64,000 nt of DNA from Actinomycetaceae bacterium. GTDB lineage: Bacteria; Actinomycetota; Actinomycetes; Actinomycetales; Actinomycetaceae. Location: contig JAUNHH010000006.1 in NCBI GenBank assembly GCA_030524055.1, forward strand, positions 62,001 through 126,000, written 5' to 3'. Below the pieces are notes generated by a model, which was given only the letters and a program-made list of their open reading frames with translations, was not told the origin of the DNA and made no database searches. The translations under genes were made by a program, and so were the position numbers. Shown piece by piece: positions 1 through 7,548 of this stretch; the first letter of the stretch is position 1; every line of letters starts with the position of its first letter.

Positions 1-2
1 CA

Positions 3-938
3 CCATGGGAAGCCATTGTCACTGCGGAAGGTGGTGGCCCTGTGCCGGGTGTATTCCGCTGTGCGGGCGCCTATAGTGATTACCTTGCTGCAAAAACGCG
101 GGCACGGGCCGAACACAGGCGGATTCACTCCGCACAGCAAGAGGAAAAACGTGAGCTCACAGCCCATCGGCGTCGCAGTGAGGAACTTGCCCGCGGTGGA
201 GTGCGTTTAGCAACTGCCCAAGGCATGGCCAAAAAGTTCTTTGCTGATCGGGCAGCAGCAACTGCGGTGAGGAGGACTCGACATGATGATCAGCGGCTTG
301 ACACTTTGGCTGCTCATGAGGTCCGTAAGCCGCGCAATTATGACCTCCGCCTGACGCTACCCACGAGTGCGGCCACTGCTGGCCTGGCTGTGAGTGCACG
401 CGGCGCGGCTATTCCTGGCAGGCTTGCGCGAATAACTTTTGACCTTGCGTTTGGTGAGCATCTTCTCGTCACCGGATCTAATGGTGCAGGGAAAAGCACG
501 CTATTGCAGTGGATTGCTGCTGGTCACCCGCCGCACGGCGCCCAGCAGGCTTCGGGCACGATCCACGCCATGGGGCGGATCGTTTGTGTTCCTCAGCAGC
601 TTCCCGCCATAGATGACCCGTTGATCACCCCTACTTTCTGGGAGGAGGGCATTGGTGATCTGGGCGCAGGCATTCTCCACCCGTCGCTGTGGCGGGTGCC
701 GATCGCTCAGCTTTCTGATGGGAATCAGCGTCGGGTTCAGATTGCGGTGGCGATTGCACAGACGCCGGACATTCTGGTCATTGACGAGCCAACCAATTAC
801 CTGGATCTGGCGACGATTGAGGAGCTGGAGCGGGCGTTGAGTGCCTGGAGTGGAACGCTGATTGTGGCCAGCCATGATCGGTGGTTGATTGATCATTGGC
901 AGGGAATGCGCCGGGAGCTTCAGCCAGCGCGCGCATAA
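3..938 (+). CDS. ABC-F family ATP-binding protein, C-terminal part (5' end outside window)
   Basis: The frame is open from the window edge, so the beginning of the gene lies upstream. What remains is an ABC-F style linker (a YSDYL segment followed by an Arg/Lys/Glu-rich helix) and one complete ATPase domain. That domain has Walker A GSNGAGKST, a signature read as LSDGNQRR, Walker B ILVIDEPTNYLD and the switch His in ASHDRW. No membrane segment is visible. ABC-F proteins act on the ribosome; some protect it from antibiotics and others are translation factors. The EPTNYLD form and the linker favour ABC-F over a transporter ATPase. Which subgroup it belongs to, and any drug specificity, cannot be told from this half. 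The gene ends in an A-rich stretch followed by repeat-like DNA. Confidence 0.8.
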   Translation, partial: PWEAIVTAEGGGPVPGVFRCAGAYSDYLAAKTRARAEHRRIHSAQQEEKRELTAHRRRSEELARGGVRLATAQGMAKKFFADRAAATAVRRTRHDDQRLDTLAAHEVRKPRNYDLRLTLPTSAATAGLAVSARGAAIPGRLARITFDLAFGEHLLVTGSNGAGKSTLLQWIAAGHPPHGAQQASGTIHAMGRIVCVPQQLPAIDDPLITPTFWEEGIGDLGAGILHPSLWRVPIAQLSDGNQRRVQIAVAIAQTPDILVIDEPTNYLDLATIEELERALSAWSGTLIVASHDRWLIDHWQGMRRELQPARA

Positions 939-1499
939 AAAAAGGAGAAATGGACCAAAGGTGGTCACGATGGATACAAGAGCCGGGGTGGGTGCATCTC
1001 TGGGTGCAGGTGGGTGCAAAGCCGGGCCTGGTGGGTGCGCCGCTAGGTGCGGACGGGTTCACATTTCGCACGAAAACGATTCAGAGGCGCAACGGACCGG
1101 ATGTCAAATTGGTGAGGTGTCATGAGAAATTGTGGAGTCGGCTTGCTGACTCCAAAGGAACTTATTTATGAGGTAGTAACTGACAACAAGTATGGAATCG
1201 CCGTGCGAGGTGTCCCTCGGGAGTCGTTTTTCCGGGCCTCCAGGTGCCATTTTTATCCAGAACACCCTTCGCAACACGAAAGTTTGTGCTGGAACACGTG
1301 CCTTGGGATCGGAGCACATCACCTCTCGTGAGGTTCGGGTGGATGCAACCAGTGGTTGCGGGAGATATGTGGTTGCTCTGTGGATCGCAACCGTTGGGTG
1401 GTGGATGTGCATCGTCCTCACTGGCACAGTGGATGATGAACCGCTACAGGGGAATCGGATGTCAGCCGTCTCTCCTACGGCCTGAGTGCAGGAGTTGCC
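939..1499. other. Intergenic stretch with TGGGTGC repeats
   Basis: No convincing gene is visible here. TGGGTGC recurs at 989, 1001, 1011 and 1032, in a G-rich patch just after the ABC-F gene. Around 1134-1153 GGAGTC and GACTCC can pair as a 6-bp hairpin followed by an A/T-rich stretch, a weak terminator candidate. Short open frames on both strands look random and match no family I recognise. Confidence 0.5.
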
Positions 1500-1620
1500 A
1501 TGTCCTTTCGTGAGAACCTTCAGTACCTGAGGTCCAGTCGTGGCCTCACCCAGGAGCGTTTGGCTGTCCTGCTCGGGGTGTCGCGTCAGGCGATCTCCAA
1601 GTGGGAGTCGGACCGCGCGG
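1500..1620 (+). pseudogene. XRE-type helix-turn-helix regulator, N-terminal fragment
   Basis: The first 40 codons read as a typical XRE/Cro helix-turn-helix: SFRENLQYLRSSRGLTQERL, then VLLGVSRQAISKWESDRA. In family members the WESDRA motif is followed by a conserved YPEMDKL-like segment. Here the family resemblance stops right after that motif, and the frame continues as Arg/Ser-rich nonsense. From about base 1621 the homology passes to a different gene in another frame. I infer a truncated regulator left by a deletion or recombination. Confidence 0.65.
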
Positions 1621-1731
1621 CGTGTGCACCACTGGGCTCGCCAGGCCGCCTCTCCAGTGCCCGTGCTCGCAGCAGCGGGTGCGCGCACCAAAAACATCGA
1701 GGTGGGCACCGGTGTGATTGATATGCGCTAG
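1621..1731 (+). pseudogene. Luciferase-like (LLM) flavin oxidoreductase, internal fragment
   Basis: About 36 codons in the frame beginning at 1621 read HHWARQAASPVPVLAAAGAR followed by TKNIEVGTGVIDMR and a stop. This is the recognisable early core of LLM-class flavin-dependent oxidoreductases, where SP-P-L-A-AAG-RT--I-VGTGVIDMRYE is expected. Neither the N-terminus nor the rest of the barrel is present. The piece abuts the broken XRE gene in a different frame, so the two fragments meet at a recombination scar. Confidence 0.55.
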
Positions 1732-1761
1732 CACATGTCTGGGTTGCAGCACTGGCTCTGA

Positions 1762-1800
1762 CGATGAAGAGCCCGGAGGCTGCCTCCGGGCTCTTCATCG
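1762..1800. terminator. Perfect long hairpin, probable bidirectional terminator
   Basis: Bases 1762-1780 and 1782-1800 are exact reverse complements (19 bp, starting CGATGAAGAGCCC). The hairpin lies 12 bases beyond the stop of the minus-strand efflux gene and 30 bases beyond the plus-strand gene fragments. It is therefore placed to end transcription from both sides. Confidence 0.75.
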
Positions 1801-1812
1801 TCGGGTGACGGG

Positions 1813-2463
1813 TCAGTCGTCCTCGTCTTCGAGGTCCTCTAGCACTTCGAACGGTGACTCGACGTCGCCGCGCCAGGCCTCCAGGCCCTCGCGCACCGCG
1901 AACACCGCCACGACCAGCGCCGCGACCGAGTCGGCCCACCACCAGCCGAACAGGCTGTTGAGGATGAGGCCGATGAACACTGCACCGGAGAGGTAGATGC
2001 ACAGGATGAGCTGCTTGGCGTCGGCCATCACGCTCTTGGAGCCCAGCCCTCGCCCGGTGTGGACCTCGATCCATGCCAGCAGAGGCATGACGACCAGGCT
2101 CAGCGCGGTGATGCCGAGGCCCAGCGGGCTACGGTCGGGGCCCTCCTGGCCGACCAGGGCCAGCACCGCGTCGATCGAGACGTAGGCCGCCAGCGCGAAG
2201 AACGCGATGCCGATGGCCTTGACGGTGACCGTCTCCCACCGCTCAGGGTCCTTGCGGGTGAACTGCCAGGCGATGGCCGCGGCCGAGAGTACCTCGACGA
2301 CCGAGTCGAGCCCGAAGCCGGTGAGCGCCGCGGACGATGCGAGGACGCCCGCCCAGACTGCGACGATCGCCTCGATCACGTTGTACGTGATCGTGAAGCC
2401 GACGATGAAGCGGACGCGCCGGTGCAGGGTCGCGCGGCGCGCGGTGGTCAGGGTCTCGCTCAT
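1813..2463 (-). CDS. Cation-efflux family transporter (CDF-like)
   Basis: The 216-residue membrane protein begins MSETLTTARRATLHRR and has five or six hydrophobic segments, including FIVGFTITYNVIEAIVAVWA and AVFIGLILNSLFGWWWADSV. The GFGLDS motif sits where CDF proteins carry their metal-binding Asp, and ADSVAALVV gives a second acidic site. The tail is very acidic (EDLEDEDD). The start overlaps the stop of the CmtR-like gene in an ATGA arrangement, so the two are cotranslated, and metal export under CmtR control is the natural reading. The substrate is probably Cd, Pb, Zn or Co, which is inference from the regulator. It is shorter than classical CDF exporters because the cytoplasmic C-terminal domain is absent. 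Confidence 0.75.
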   Translation of the reverse strand: MSETLTTARRATLHRRVRFIVGFTITYNVIEAIVAVWAGVLASSAALTGFGLDSVVEVLSAAAIAWQFTRKDPERWETVTVKAIGIAFFALAAYVSIDAVLALVGQEGPDRSPLGLGITALSLVVMPLLAWIEVHTGRGLGSKSVMADAKQLILCIYLSGAVFIGLILNSLFGWWWADSVAALVVAVFAVREGLEAWRGDVESPFEVLEDLEDEDD

Positions 2464-2819
2464 GCTCCCACCGCCGTTCCACAGCAGCCCGGCACCGAGC
2501 ATGCCGGGTCGATGCACGGCGCGTCCTCGTCCACCGCGAGCGTGACGTCGATCAGGGACGTCAGCGCCGCGGCGAGGTGCGGGTCGGCGATCTCGTAGCG
2601 CGTCTGGCGGCCCTCGGGCTCGGCGACGACAATCCCACAATCGCGCAGGCAGGTCAGGTGGTTGGACACGTTCGACCGGGTCAACTCCAGCTCGCGCGAG
2701 AGCACGGCCGGATAGCTTGGGCCGTCGAGCAGGGTCATGAGTATCTTGGAGCGCGTCGGGTCGGCCATGGCCCGGCCGAGCCGGTTCATGACGTCGAGGC
2801 GCGAAGCAATAGTCAGCAT
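2460..2819 (-). CDS. cmtR: CmtR-like ArsR/SmtB metal-sensing repressor
   Basis: This 119-residue winged-helix repressor closely resembles mycobacterial CmtR: LGRAMADPTRSKILMTLLDG, then LTRSNVSNHLTCLRDCGIVV and EGRQTRYEIADPHLA. CmtR binds Cd(II) or Pb(II) through two Cys in the recognition-helix region and one near the C-terminus. The LTCLRDCG pair and the C-terminal Cys-rich tail (DEDAPCIDPAC and GCCG) supply these, with extra Cys. I chose the ATG at 2819 (MLTIASRL) because a near-consensus promoter ends just before it, which makes the mRNA leaderless. It overlaps the efflux gene by four bases, so both should be derepressed together by metal. Confidence 0.85.
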   Translation of the reverse strand: MLTIASRLDVMNRLGRAMADPTRSKILMTLLDGPSYPAVLSRELELTRSNVSNHLTCLRDCGIVVAEPEGRQTRYEIADPHLAAALTSLIDVTLAVDEDAPCIDPACSVPGCCGTAVGA

Positions 2820-2855
2820 GCACTGAACTATACAGTGCACACTGACCAATGTCAA
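2812..2855 (-). promoter_or_regulatory. Promoter plus 35-bp palindromic operator of cmtR
   Basis: On the minus strand TTGACA (2855-2850) and TATAGT (2832-2827) are separated by 17 bases, a near-perfect housekeeping promoter. Transcription would begin about at the ATG (2819). A palindrome centred on 2829 covers the -10 box: TGCACTG at 2819-2825 pairs with CAGTGCA at 2833-2839, and GTCAG at 2812-2816 with CTGAC at 2842-2846. A repressor bound here would block the promoter and the start codon together, as expected for CmtR autoregulation. Confidence 0.75.
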
Positions 2856-2906
2856 GGTGTAAGGGCTGCCGCACGCGCTCCGCGCGCTTGCCTTCGGGAA
2901 CCGTGG

Positions 2907-3071
2907 TCACCGCTTGCGCCAGCTCGACCACTTCGGCATCCCGCGCCCGCTCCAGGTCTCCACCAGGCCGACGACCCAGCGGGCGGATGCGAGGAGGGCG
3001 TAGCCGGCCCCGGCGAGGCCCACGGCGACCACGAGCCAGCGCCCGACGCCGAGCCACACGCTCCCGTCCAC
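2907..3071 (-). CDS. Small predicted membrane protein, mobilization-module remnant
   Basis: The frame has a GTG start at 3071 and 54 codons: a Trp-rich N-terminus, one long hydrophobic segment (WLVVAVGLAGAGYALLASA) and a basic tail (MPKWSSWRKR). It begins 10 bases after the stop of the coiled-coil membrane protein gene, on the same strand. I recognise no family. The amphipathic, one-membrane-pass pattern and the tight spacing favour a real gene over chance, and it may work with its neighbour. Confidence 0.45.
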   Translation of the reverse strand: MDGSVWLGVGRWLVVAVGLAGAGYALLASARWVVGLVETWSGRGMPKWSSWRKR

Positions 3072-3080
3072 GTCCAGCGC

Positions 3081-3641
3081 TCACTGAGCGCCCGTGATGA
3101 GCCCGGCGATACCCATCCAGAGCCCGGCGACGACCACGACCACCGGCAGGAGAACGAGGCACATTGCCGCGGCCGCCGACCAGAGCTGACGCGCTTCCAG
3201 CTTCGCCGTCGCCGCGATGATTCGCTCGGCCCGTTCGTTCGAGGCGTCGAGGCTCGCGGTCATCGTGGCCGAAGCCTCCCCGGCGACCTGCTCGACAGCC
3301 TTCTCGACCCGTTCCTCGGTGCGCTTCTCGATCCGCTGAACCACCCCGCCGACCTGGCTCACGAGCTTCTGGTTCGCCGCGGCCTGCGCCTTCAGACCCT
3401 CAATCGCCGAGGCCGTAGCCGCGCGATTCTTCTGTGCCTCCACAACCAAGCTCCGCCACGCGGCATTCAAGCTCTCGCCGTTGAGACTCTGCGCGAACTC
3501 GCCGAGCGTGCTCGCGATCTCGTTCTGCCTGCTCTCGATACTCGCGATCCTCGCGGACACGTCGCTGGAGGGCGAGGAGGTCGACGCCGGGGCCGTGAGC
3601 CGCTCCAGCCGCCTCGTCCATGACCTGTCTAGAAGCAACAC
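3081..3641 (-). pseudogene. Mobilization-type coiled-coil membrane protein, 5' end removed by an IS
   Basis: The readable part has a long heptad-rich segment (DVSARIASIESRQNEIASTL, later VVQRIEKRTEERVEKAVEQV). This is followed by one C-terminal membrane helix (MCLVLLPVVVVVAGLWMGIA). Proteins of this layout lie beside relaxase genes on actinobacterial mobilizable plasmids, which is family knowledge from the pattern and not a firm match. The frame runs into the IS end near 3642 without a credible start, so the N-terminus was lost on insertion. No relaxase remains in the window. Confidence 0.5.
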
Positions 3642-5040
3642 ATATGAGACACCCCTACCAACACAGCAAACCAAACATCTAGCACAACAAACGAGACACC
3701 CAACCCCACCCACAACCACCACCCATCTACCCAAACATATGGGACAGTCGCCACACTATAAAAATGACTGACTCACACAACCCCAAAACCACCCGAAACA
3801 AAGCAATCATCACAGCCATAACAACCTGCGCAATGACACCCACACAAGCAGCAAAACACTTCCACCTCTCACGCTCACAAACCTACAAACTCCTACGCAA
3901 ATACAAACAACACGGCACCACCGCCCTCACCCCACAATCAACCCGCCCCACACATACCCAACCAAAACCCCAGACACAACCCTGCAACTCATCATCGCAA
4001 CCCACCACACACTCAAAAAACAAGGCCACTACGCAGGCGCAAGATCCATACGACAACACCTACAACAAGCAGGACGCCAACCACCACATGAATCCACAAT
4101 CCAACGCAAACTCAAACAGGAAGGACTAACAAAACAAGAACCCAAAAAACGCCCACGAACATCCTGGAACCGCTTTGAAGCTGACCTACCAAACGAACTA
4201 TGGCAGTCAGATTTCACACACCTACGCCTCGCAGATAACACCGACGTAGAAGTAATTGGATGGCTAGACGACCACTCCCGCTTCCTGCTCCATCTCTCAG
4301 CCCGCAAAAGAGTCCTCGGCGCAACAGTAACCGACACCTTCTGGGAATCCTGCACAAAACACGATCCACCCGCAGCAACACTCACAGATAACGGAGTCGT
4401 ATACACAACCCGCTTCGGAGGCGGAGGAAGATCTAGCCCTAACGCCTATGAAACATTGGGCATAGAACAATGCAACTCAAGACCAGGGCACCCCACCACC
4501 CAAGGCAAAGTCGAACGACTCTGGCAAACACTAAAACGATGGATAACAGCACAACCAAAAGCAACCGGTATAGCCGAACTCAATGAACAACTAGCCAGAT
4601 TCATGCGGATCTACAACGAAGAAAGATCACACAGCGCGTTAAACGGTAAAACCCCGCACTACATCTACACAACACAACCCAAACTAGGGTCAGTAGCGCT
4701 ATCGGAGTCAGCAATCCGATTTAGAACTGACAAGGTAGACCAAGAAGGCAAAATCACCATCCGGTACATGAACAAAATCAGACACCTAGGAATAGGAAGA
4801 GGGTACGCGGGCAAAAGAGTCTATGCGCTGATATCCGGAAAAGAAGTCACAGTGATGCTGATAGGCAGCGGAGAAATAATCGGGGAACACATCCTAGATC
4901 CCAACAAGAACTACCACGCAAGAAAGCAACAATAACTGTCTCATAAGTCTGGATAGATGCACCGGAAAAAGCACATGAAAGGGCGTCTCATTTCTCCGAC
5001 TAGATAAACGTGTGGCAAGACCTATGAACTGTCTCATATG
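3642..5040. mobile_element. IS481-like insertion sequence with doubled ends
   Basis: A frameshifted DDE transposase is flanked by inverted terminal words. The left side carries CATATGAGACA (3642) and ATGGGACAGT (3736). The right side carries ACTGTCTCAT (4936) and TGTCTCATATG (about 5030-5040). Inner and outer copies are about 94 bases apart on each side, so each end has two related sites. Codon use in the transposase is rich in ACA, CAC and CAA, unlike the neighbours, which indicates recent foreign origin. The element interrupts the mobilization gene on the left and stops about 16 bases from tRNA-Gly on the right. I could not identify a target duplication. Confidence 0.6.
3764..4935 (+). pseudogene. 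IS481-family transposase, frameshifted
   Basis: The first part (from 3764) gives the helix-turn-helix: MTPTQAAKHFHLSRSQTYKL then LRKYKQHGTTAL. Around 3950-3965 the homology moves to the -1 frame. From there, through ARSIRQHLQQAGR to the stop at 4935, the integrase core is uninterrupted. The catalytic triad is visible as D in WQSDFTH, D in LTDNG and E in GKVERLWQTLKRW. IS481 transposases are normally one frame, so this is most likely an inactivating single-base change. Programmed -1 slippage in the A/C-rich stretch at 3961-3971 is possible, but I see no classical heptamer in frame. Confidence 0.75.
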
Positions 5041-5049
5041 TCTTGCCAC
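5012..5049. terminator. Hairpin downstream of tRNA-Gly
   Basis: GTGGCAAGAC (5012-5021) and GTCTTGCCAC (5040-5049) are perfect reverse complements separated by 18 bases. The hairpin begins 8 bases past the tRNA 3' end in the direction of transcription, so it may terminate the tRNA transcript. The loop carries the outer IS terminal word, so the hairpin could instead be part of the IS end or its target. Confidence 0.45.
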
Positions 5050-5056
5050 ATCACAT

Positions 5057-5130
5057 TGGAGCGGGCGACGGGAATCGAACCCGCGCTGTCAGCTTGGGAA
5101 GCTGAAGTTCTACCATTGAACTACGCCCGC
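5057..5130 (-). tRNA. tRNA-Gly(CCC)
   Basis: Read on the minus strand, the acceptor stem GCGGGCG pairs with CGCCCGC. The D-arm is TAGTTCAATGGTAGAAC, and the anticodon loop TTCCCAA gives anticodon CCC, for glycine codon GGG. The T-arm contains the standard GGTTCGATTCC. The 3' CCA is encoded (5059-5057) after discriminator U. It borders the accessory region on its 3' side, the usual integration side for islands. Confidence 0.92.
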
Positions 5131-5158
5131 GTGCTGTCCCTTGTGGGGACGAGTGAAA

Positions 5159-5188
5159 ATCATAGCGCCACATCGCCGACTCGTCCAA
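5159..5188 (-). promoter_or_regulatory. Probable tRNA-Gly promoter
   Basis: On the minus strand TTGGAC (5188-5183) and TATGAT (5164-5159) are 18 bases apart. This puts the start about 20 bases before the mature tRNA. A small hairpin (GTCCC/GGGAC near 5136-5150) lies in the leader. Confidence 0.5.
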
Positions 5189-5308
5189 GTGAAACGCATG
5201 TGGATGGCGCCGCACGTGTCACGCTCTTTTTACGAGGGCGGGGCGAGAACTCACCCACCCTGAAAGTCGCCAGTTCCACCGCATGGCAACCTCGTAGACT
5301 TGAGCCCT

Positions 5309-5737
5309 ATGAGTCCTCGCCCTGTTGTGGCTGCAGCCATTGTTGATTCCCTGAGCGCCCCCACTCAGTTATTGTGCGCCGCTCGGGCCTATCCGCCTGA
5401 GCTTTATGGCCTTTTCGAGCTCCCCGGTGGGAAAGTTGAAGAGGGCGAAGAGCCTCTCCAGGCGCTTCACCGTGAAATCGACGAGGAACTATCCACCACG
5501 ATTAGCGCTGGCCCTCAGATTCTTGGCCCTCTCGATGGTTGGTGGCCGATTGCGAATGGGCGACGTTTAGGAGTTTGGTTGGCCACACTTACGCCAGATG
5601 CCCCGCCTATTCAGTGCGGCTTGGGCCATCTTGAGATGCGCTGGTGTCCCCTGACCGATCTGGATTCTTTGCCGTGGATACGACACGATTTCCCTATTGC
5701 TCAGGCGATTATTGACTATTGTGCGCGCCTCAAGTGA
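5309..5737 (+). CDS. Nudix hydrolase (MutT-like)
   Basis: The protein has 142 residues. The Nudix box occupies about residues 40-62 (GGKVEEGEEPLQALHREIDE followed by EL) and fits GX5EX7REUXEEXGU, with the paired Glu that bind Mg. The pattern of LCAARAYPPELYGLFELPGG before it and a C-terminal Trp-rich segment resembles actinobacterial MutT-type enzymes. Those enzymes hydrolyse oxidised or surplus nucleoside triphosphates such as 8-oxo-dGTP. The exact substrate cannot be read from sequence. I took the ATG at 5309. No ribosome site is visible, but TAGACT at 5294-5299 could be the -10 box of a leaderless transcript. Confidence 0.85.
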   Translation: MSPRPVVAAAIVDSLSAPTQLLCAARAYPPELYGLFELPGGKVEEGEEPLQALHREIDEELSTTISAGPQILGPLDGWWPIANGRRLGVWLATLTPDAPPIQCGLGHLEMRWCPLTDLDSLPWIRHDFPIAQAIIDYCARLK

Positions 5738-5862
5738 GGTCTGTGCCGGATCTGATGCGCGCCTACGTTACCCCTAGCGCCCTGTAAAAGGCTGCTGCCC
5801 CGCCCTCGTCCATATGCCACTTACTTTGGCGACACACTCACCTTTTCTGTCAGAATATCCCT

Positions 5863-6711
5863 ATGCCGAAAATTATCGGGGACACTCTCACGGACCATCG
5901 CGAACTCACTCGCCGCAAGCTTTTTGACGCTTTGGCTGATCTCATGGCTCTTCGGCCTTTTGACACCATCACTATGTCTGAGATCGCGAAAGTCGCGGGC
6001 GTGGGACGCACTGCCGTTTATAACCACTTTGCAGACAAAGAAGTACTGCTTCTGGCATTTATGGAGCAGGCTACACGTGAGTTCTCTGAACATGTCAATG
6101 CTGCTCTGGCTGGGCACGATGATCCTATCGACCAGCTCCGTATTTATTTGCGGGCCCATTTGGAAATGACAGATCGCTACCACCTGACTTCAGGAGTGAA
6201 TCTGCGGCACCATCTCTCCCAGCAGACCAGCGAACATTTACATGATCATGCGGGCACTGTGGGCGCACTACTTGGCACTATTTTGGTGCGCGCCATTGAG
6301 GCAGGGCGTATTCCTGCTCAGGATCCGCGCACATTGGTTGGCCTCATCCACGCGTCACTGGCTGGTCAGCGTCTGCCTGAACATCACGCACAACGCGAAG
6401 TGCGCATCGCCACCGCCACCGCTTTTGTCCTACGGGGCATTGGCGTTTCGGGTGATCTTGCGCCAATACCGATGCCGGGGCGTATTAACGAGGGCGGGGC
6501 CGGGCATATTTCTCACAGTGCTGATACTGGGCGCGGCGCCAGGCAGGACGGCCGCATCGCTGCAGGTGCAGGCGCCTATTCGACGACCGCTACAGGGACT
6601 AGCCAGCAGGAAAACGCCGAATTGGCAAGGGAAACTCGGACAGCTCCTCCCAGAGCTTCCCTCCCCCATTCTTCAGAAGACGCTTTTCTGCGCTGCCCAG
6701 TTCACCACTGA
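5863..6711 (+). CDS. TetR family transcriptional regulator
   Basis: The 282-residue protein has an N-terminal TetR helix-turn-helix: RRKLFDALADLMALRPFDTI, then MSEIAKVAGVGRTAVYNHFA and DKEVLL. It is followed by an all-helical ligand-binding region to about residue 200. The last 80 residues are low-complexity Gly/Ala/Arg/Ser sequence absent from the family. They begin where the dispersed 13-base word occurs (6488-6500, read as RINEGGAGH). The target is unknown. It stands alone between a Nudix gene and trxA, both on the same strand, with gaps of 125 and 307 bases. It may control itself or trxA. Confidence 0.8.
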   Translation: MPKIIGDTLTDHRELTRRKLFDALADLMALRPFDTITMSEIAKVAGVGRTAVYNHFADKEVLLLAFMEQATREFSEHVNAALAGHDDPIDQLRIYLRAHLEMTDRYHLTSGVNLRHHLSQQTSEHLHDHAGTVGALLGTILVRAIEAGRIPAQDPRTLVGLIHASLAGQRLPEHHAQREVRIATATAFVLRGIGVSGDLAPIPMPGRINEGGAGHISHSADTGRGARQDGRIAAGAGAYSTTATGTSQQENAELARETRTAPPRASLPHSSEDAFLRCPVHH

Positions 6712-7018
6712 ATATATGTATTCTGAGGTCCTTTCCAGGGATATTAGCGATTAGCCGTAGAAAAATGTGCCATGGGTAGCTCCTTTTATCCACAAATGGC
6801 GATTCCTTATCTCATTGACGCCGCCTCATTATGTGATCGGGAAATCCCCCTGTCCTTTTCCTTCGACTGATTGGCCTTATTCCTTCAATCTTATGGTGAC
6901 AAGGATCCTAAGATTCGCGGAATAGGATTCACTAAGGCATCGTTAATGTAAGAGTAACGACGAGGGCCACCCGGCCCAGCACTCGTCCAGCGAGTGTGAC
7001 CCCCTAAGAAGGACCCCT
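6712..7018. promoter_or_regulatory. trxA upstream region
   Basis: No gene is seen in this stretch. GATCCTA (about 6902-6908) and TAGGATT (6925-6931) form an interrupted inverted repeat that could bind a regulator. AAGAAGGA at 7009-7016 is the ribosome site of trxA. The stretch otherwise holds A/T-rich tracts fitting a promoter, but I cannot fix the boxes. Confidence 0.35.
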
Positions 7019-7381
7019 ATGACTACCGTTGACGTCACTGACGAAACCTTCGAGAAGACCGTCACTGAGAATCCGATTGTTCTGGTGGACTTTTGGGCAT
7101 CCTGGTGCGGACCCTGCCGTCAATTTGGCCCTGTCTTCGAGGAATCCTCGAATAAGCACGAGGATATTGTTTTCGCCAAGGTAGACACCGATGCTGAGCA
7201 GCAAATTGCTATGGCTGCACAGATTTCGTCAATCCCAACACTGATGGCTTTCCGTGATGGCATTGCCATTTTCCGTCAATCTGGTGCGATGCCCGGCCCC
7301 GCATTAGAAGACCTCATTCAGCAAATCCGCGACTTGGATATGGAGGAAGTCCATAAGCAAGTTGCCGCAGATAAAGGCTGA
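7019..7381 (+). CDS. trxA: Thioredoxin
   Basis: The 120-residue cytoplasmic disulfide reductase has the redox centre WCGPC at residues 29-33, inside the classic VLVDFWASWCGPCRQFGPVF. It also has the cis-Pro region SSIPTLMAFRDG. After thioredoxin reductase reduces it, it supplies electrons to ribonucleotide reductase, peroxiredoxins and methionine sulfoxide reductases. AAGAAGGA sits before the ATG. The C-terminal helix is longer than usual (DLDMEEVHKQVAADKG), so it belongs to the actinobacterial thioredoxins slightly longer than the usual 105-108 residues. The gene is monocistronic, with a strong terminator after it. Confidence 0.93.
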   Translation: MTTVDVTDETFEKTVTENPIVLVDFWASWCGPCRQFGPVFEESSNKHEDIVFAKVDTDAEQQIAMAAQISSIPTLMAFRDGIAIFRQSGAMPGPALEDLIQQIRDLDMEEVHKQVAADKG

Positions 7382-7409
7382 TTGCAGACTTTCGCCTAGC
7401 AAGGTGGAT

Positions 7410-7450
7410 AAAGGCGCCGACATCCGGTAAAAATCGGGGTCGGCGCCTTT
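7410..7450 (+). terminator. trxA intrinsic terminator
   Basis: AAAGGCGCCGAC (7410-7421) pairs perfectly with GTCGGCGCCTTT (7439-7450) across a 17-base loop. The hairpin lies 28 bases after the trxA stop. The stem runs into TTTATT, giving a short U-rich tail. Confidence 0.88.
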
Positions 7451-7548
7451 ATTGTGAGGTTGCCACCCTCGGGGAGTGGGGCAGGTGTTTATCGGGTTAA
7501 CAGCAGAATTGTGTGTTTTTGGTGGGGGTGTTGTGGGTGGGTTGGATG

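Noticed and set aside
896-1171. A short open frame after the ABC-F gene with AAGGAG just before an internal ATG
   Set aside because: The spacing to the ATG is too short, and the peptide merely translates the TGGGTGC repeats.
1104-1709. A 201-codon minus-strand frame opposite the XRE/LLM fragments
   Set aside because: No ribosome site or family-like residues, and it is antisense to recognisable gene fragments.
1813-3162. A 449-codon minus-strand frame extending the cation-efflux gene far upstream
   Set aside because: Only the last 216 codons are membrane-protein-like. The upstream part is Arg/Gly nonsense that overlaps cmtR, its operator and a better small gene in another frame.
2577-3623. 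A 348-codon plus-strand frame
   Set aside because: It is antisense to cmtR and the mobilization remnant, and its Arg/Pro/His-rich composition is typical of the opposite strand of GC-rich genes.
3961-3975. Programmed -1 frameshift in the IS481-like transposase
   Set aside because: No in-frame X XXY YYZ heptamer or downstream stem was found, and the family normally uses a single frame. Kept only as a minor possibility.
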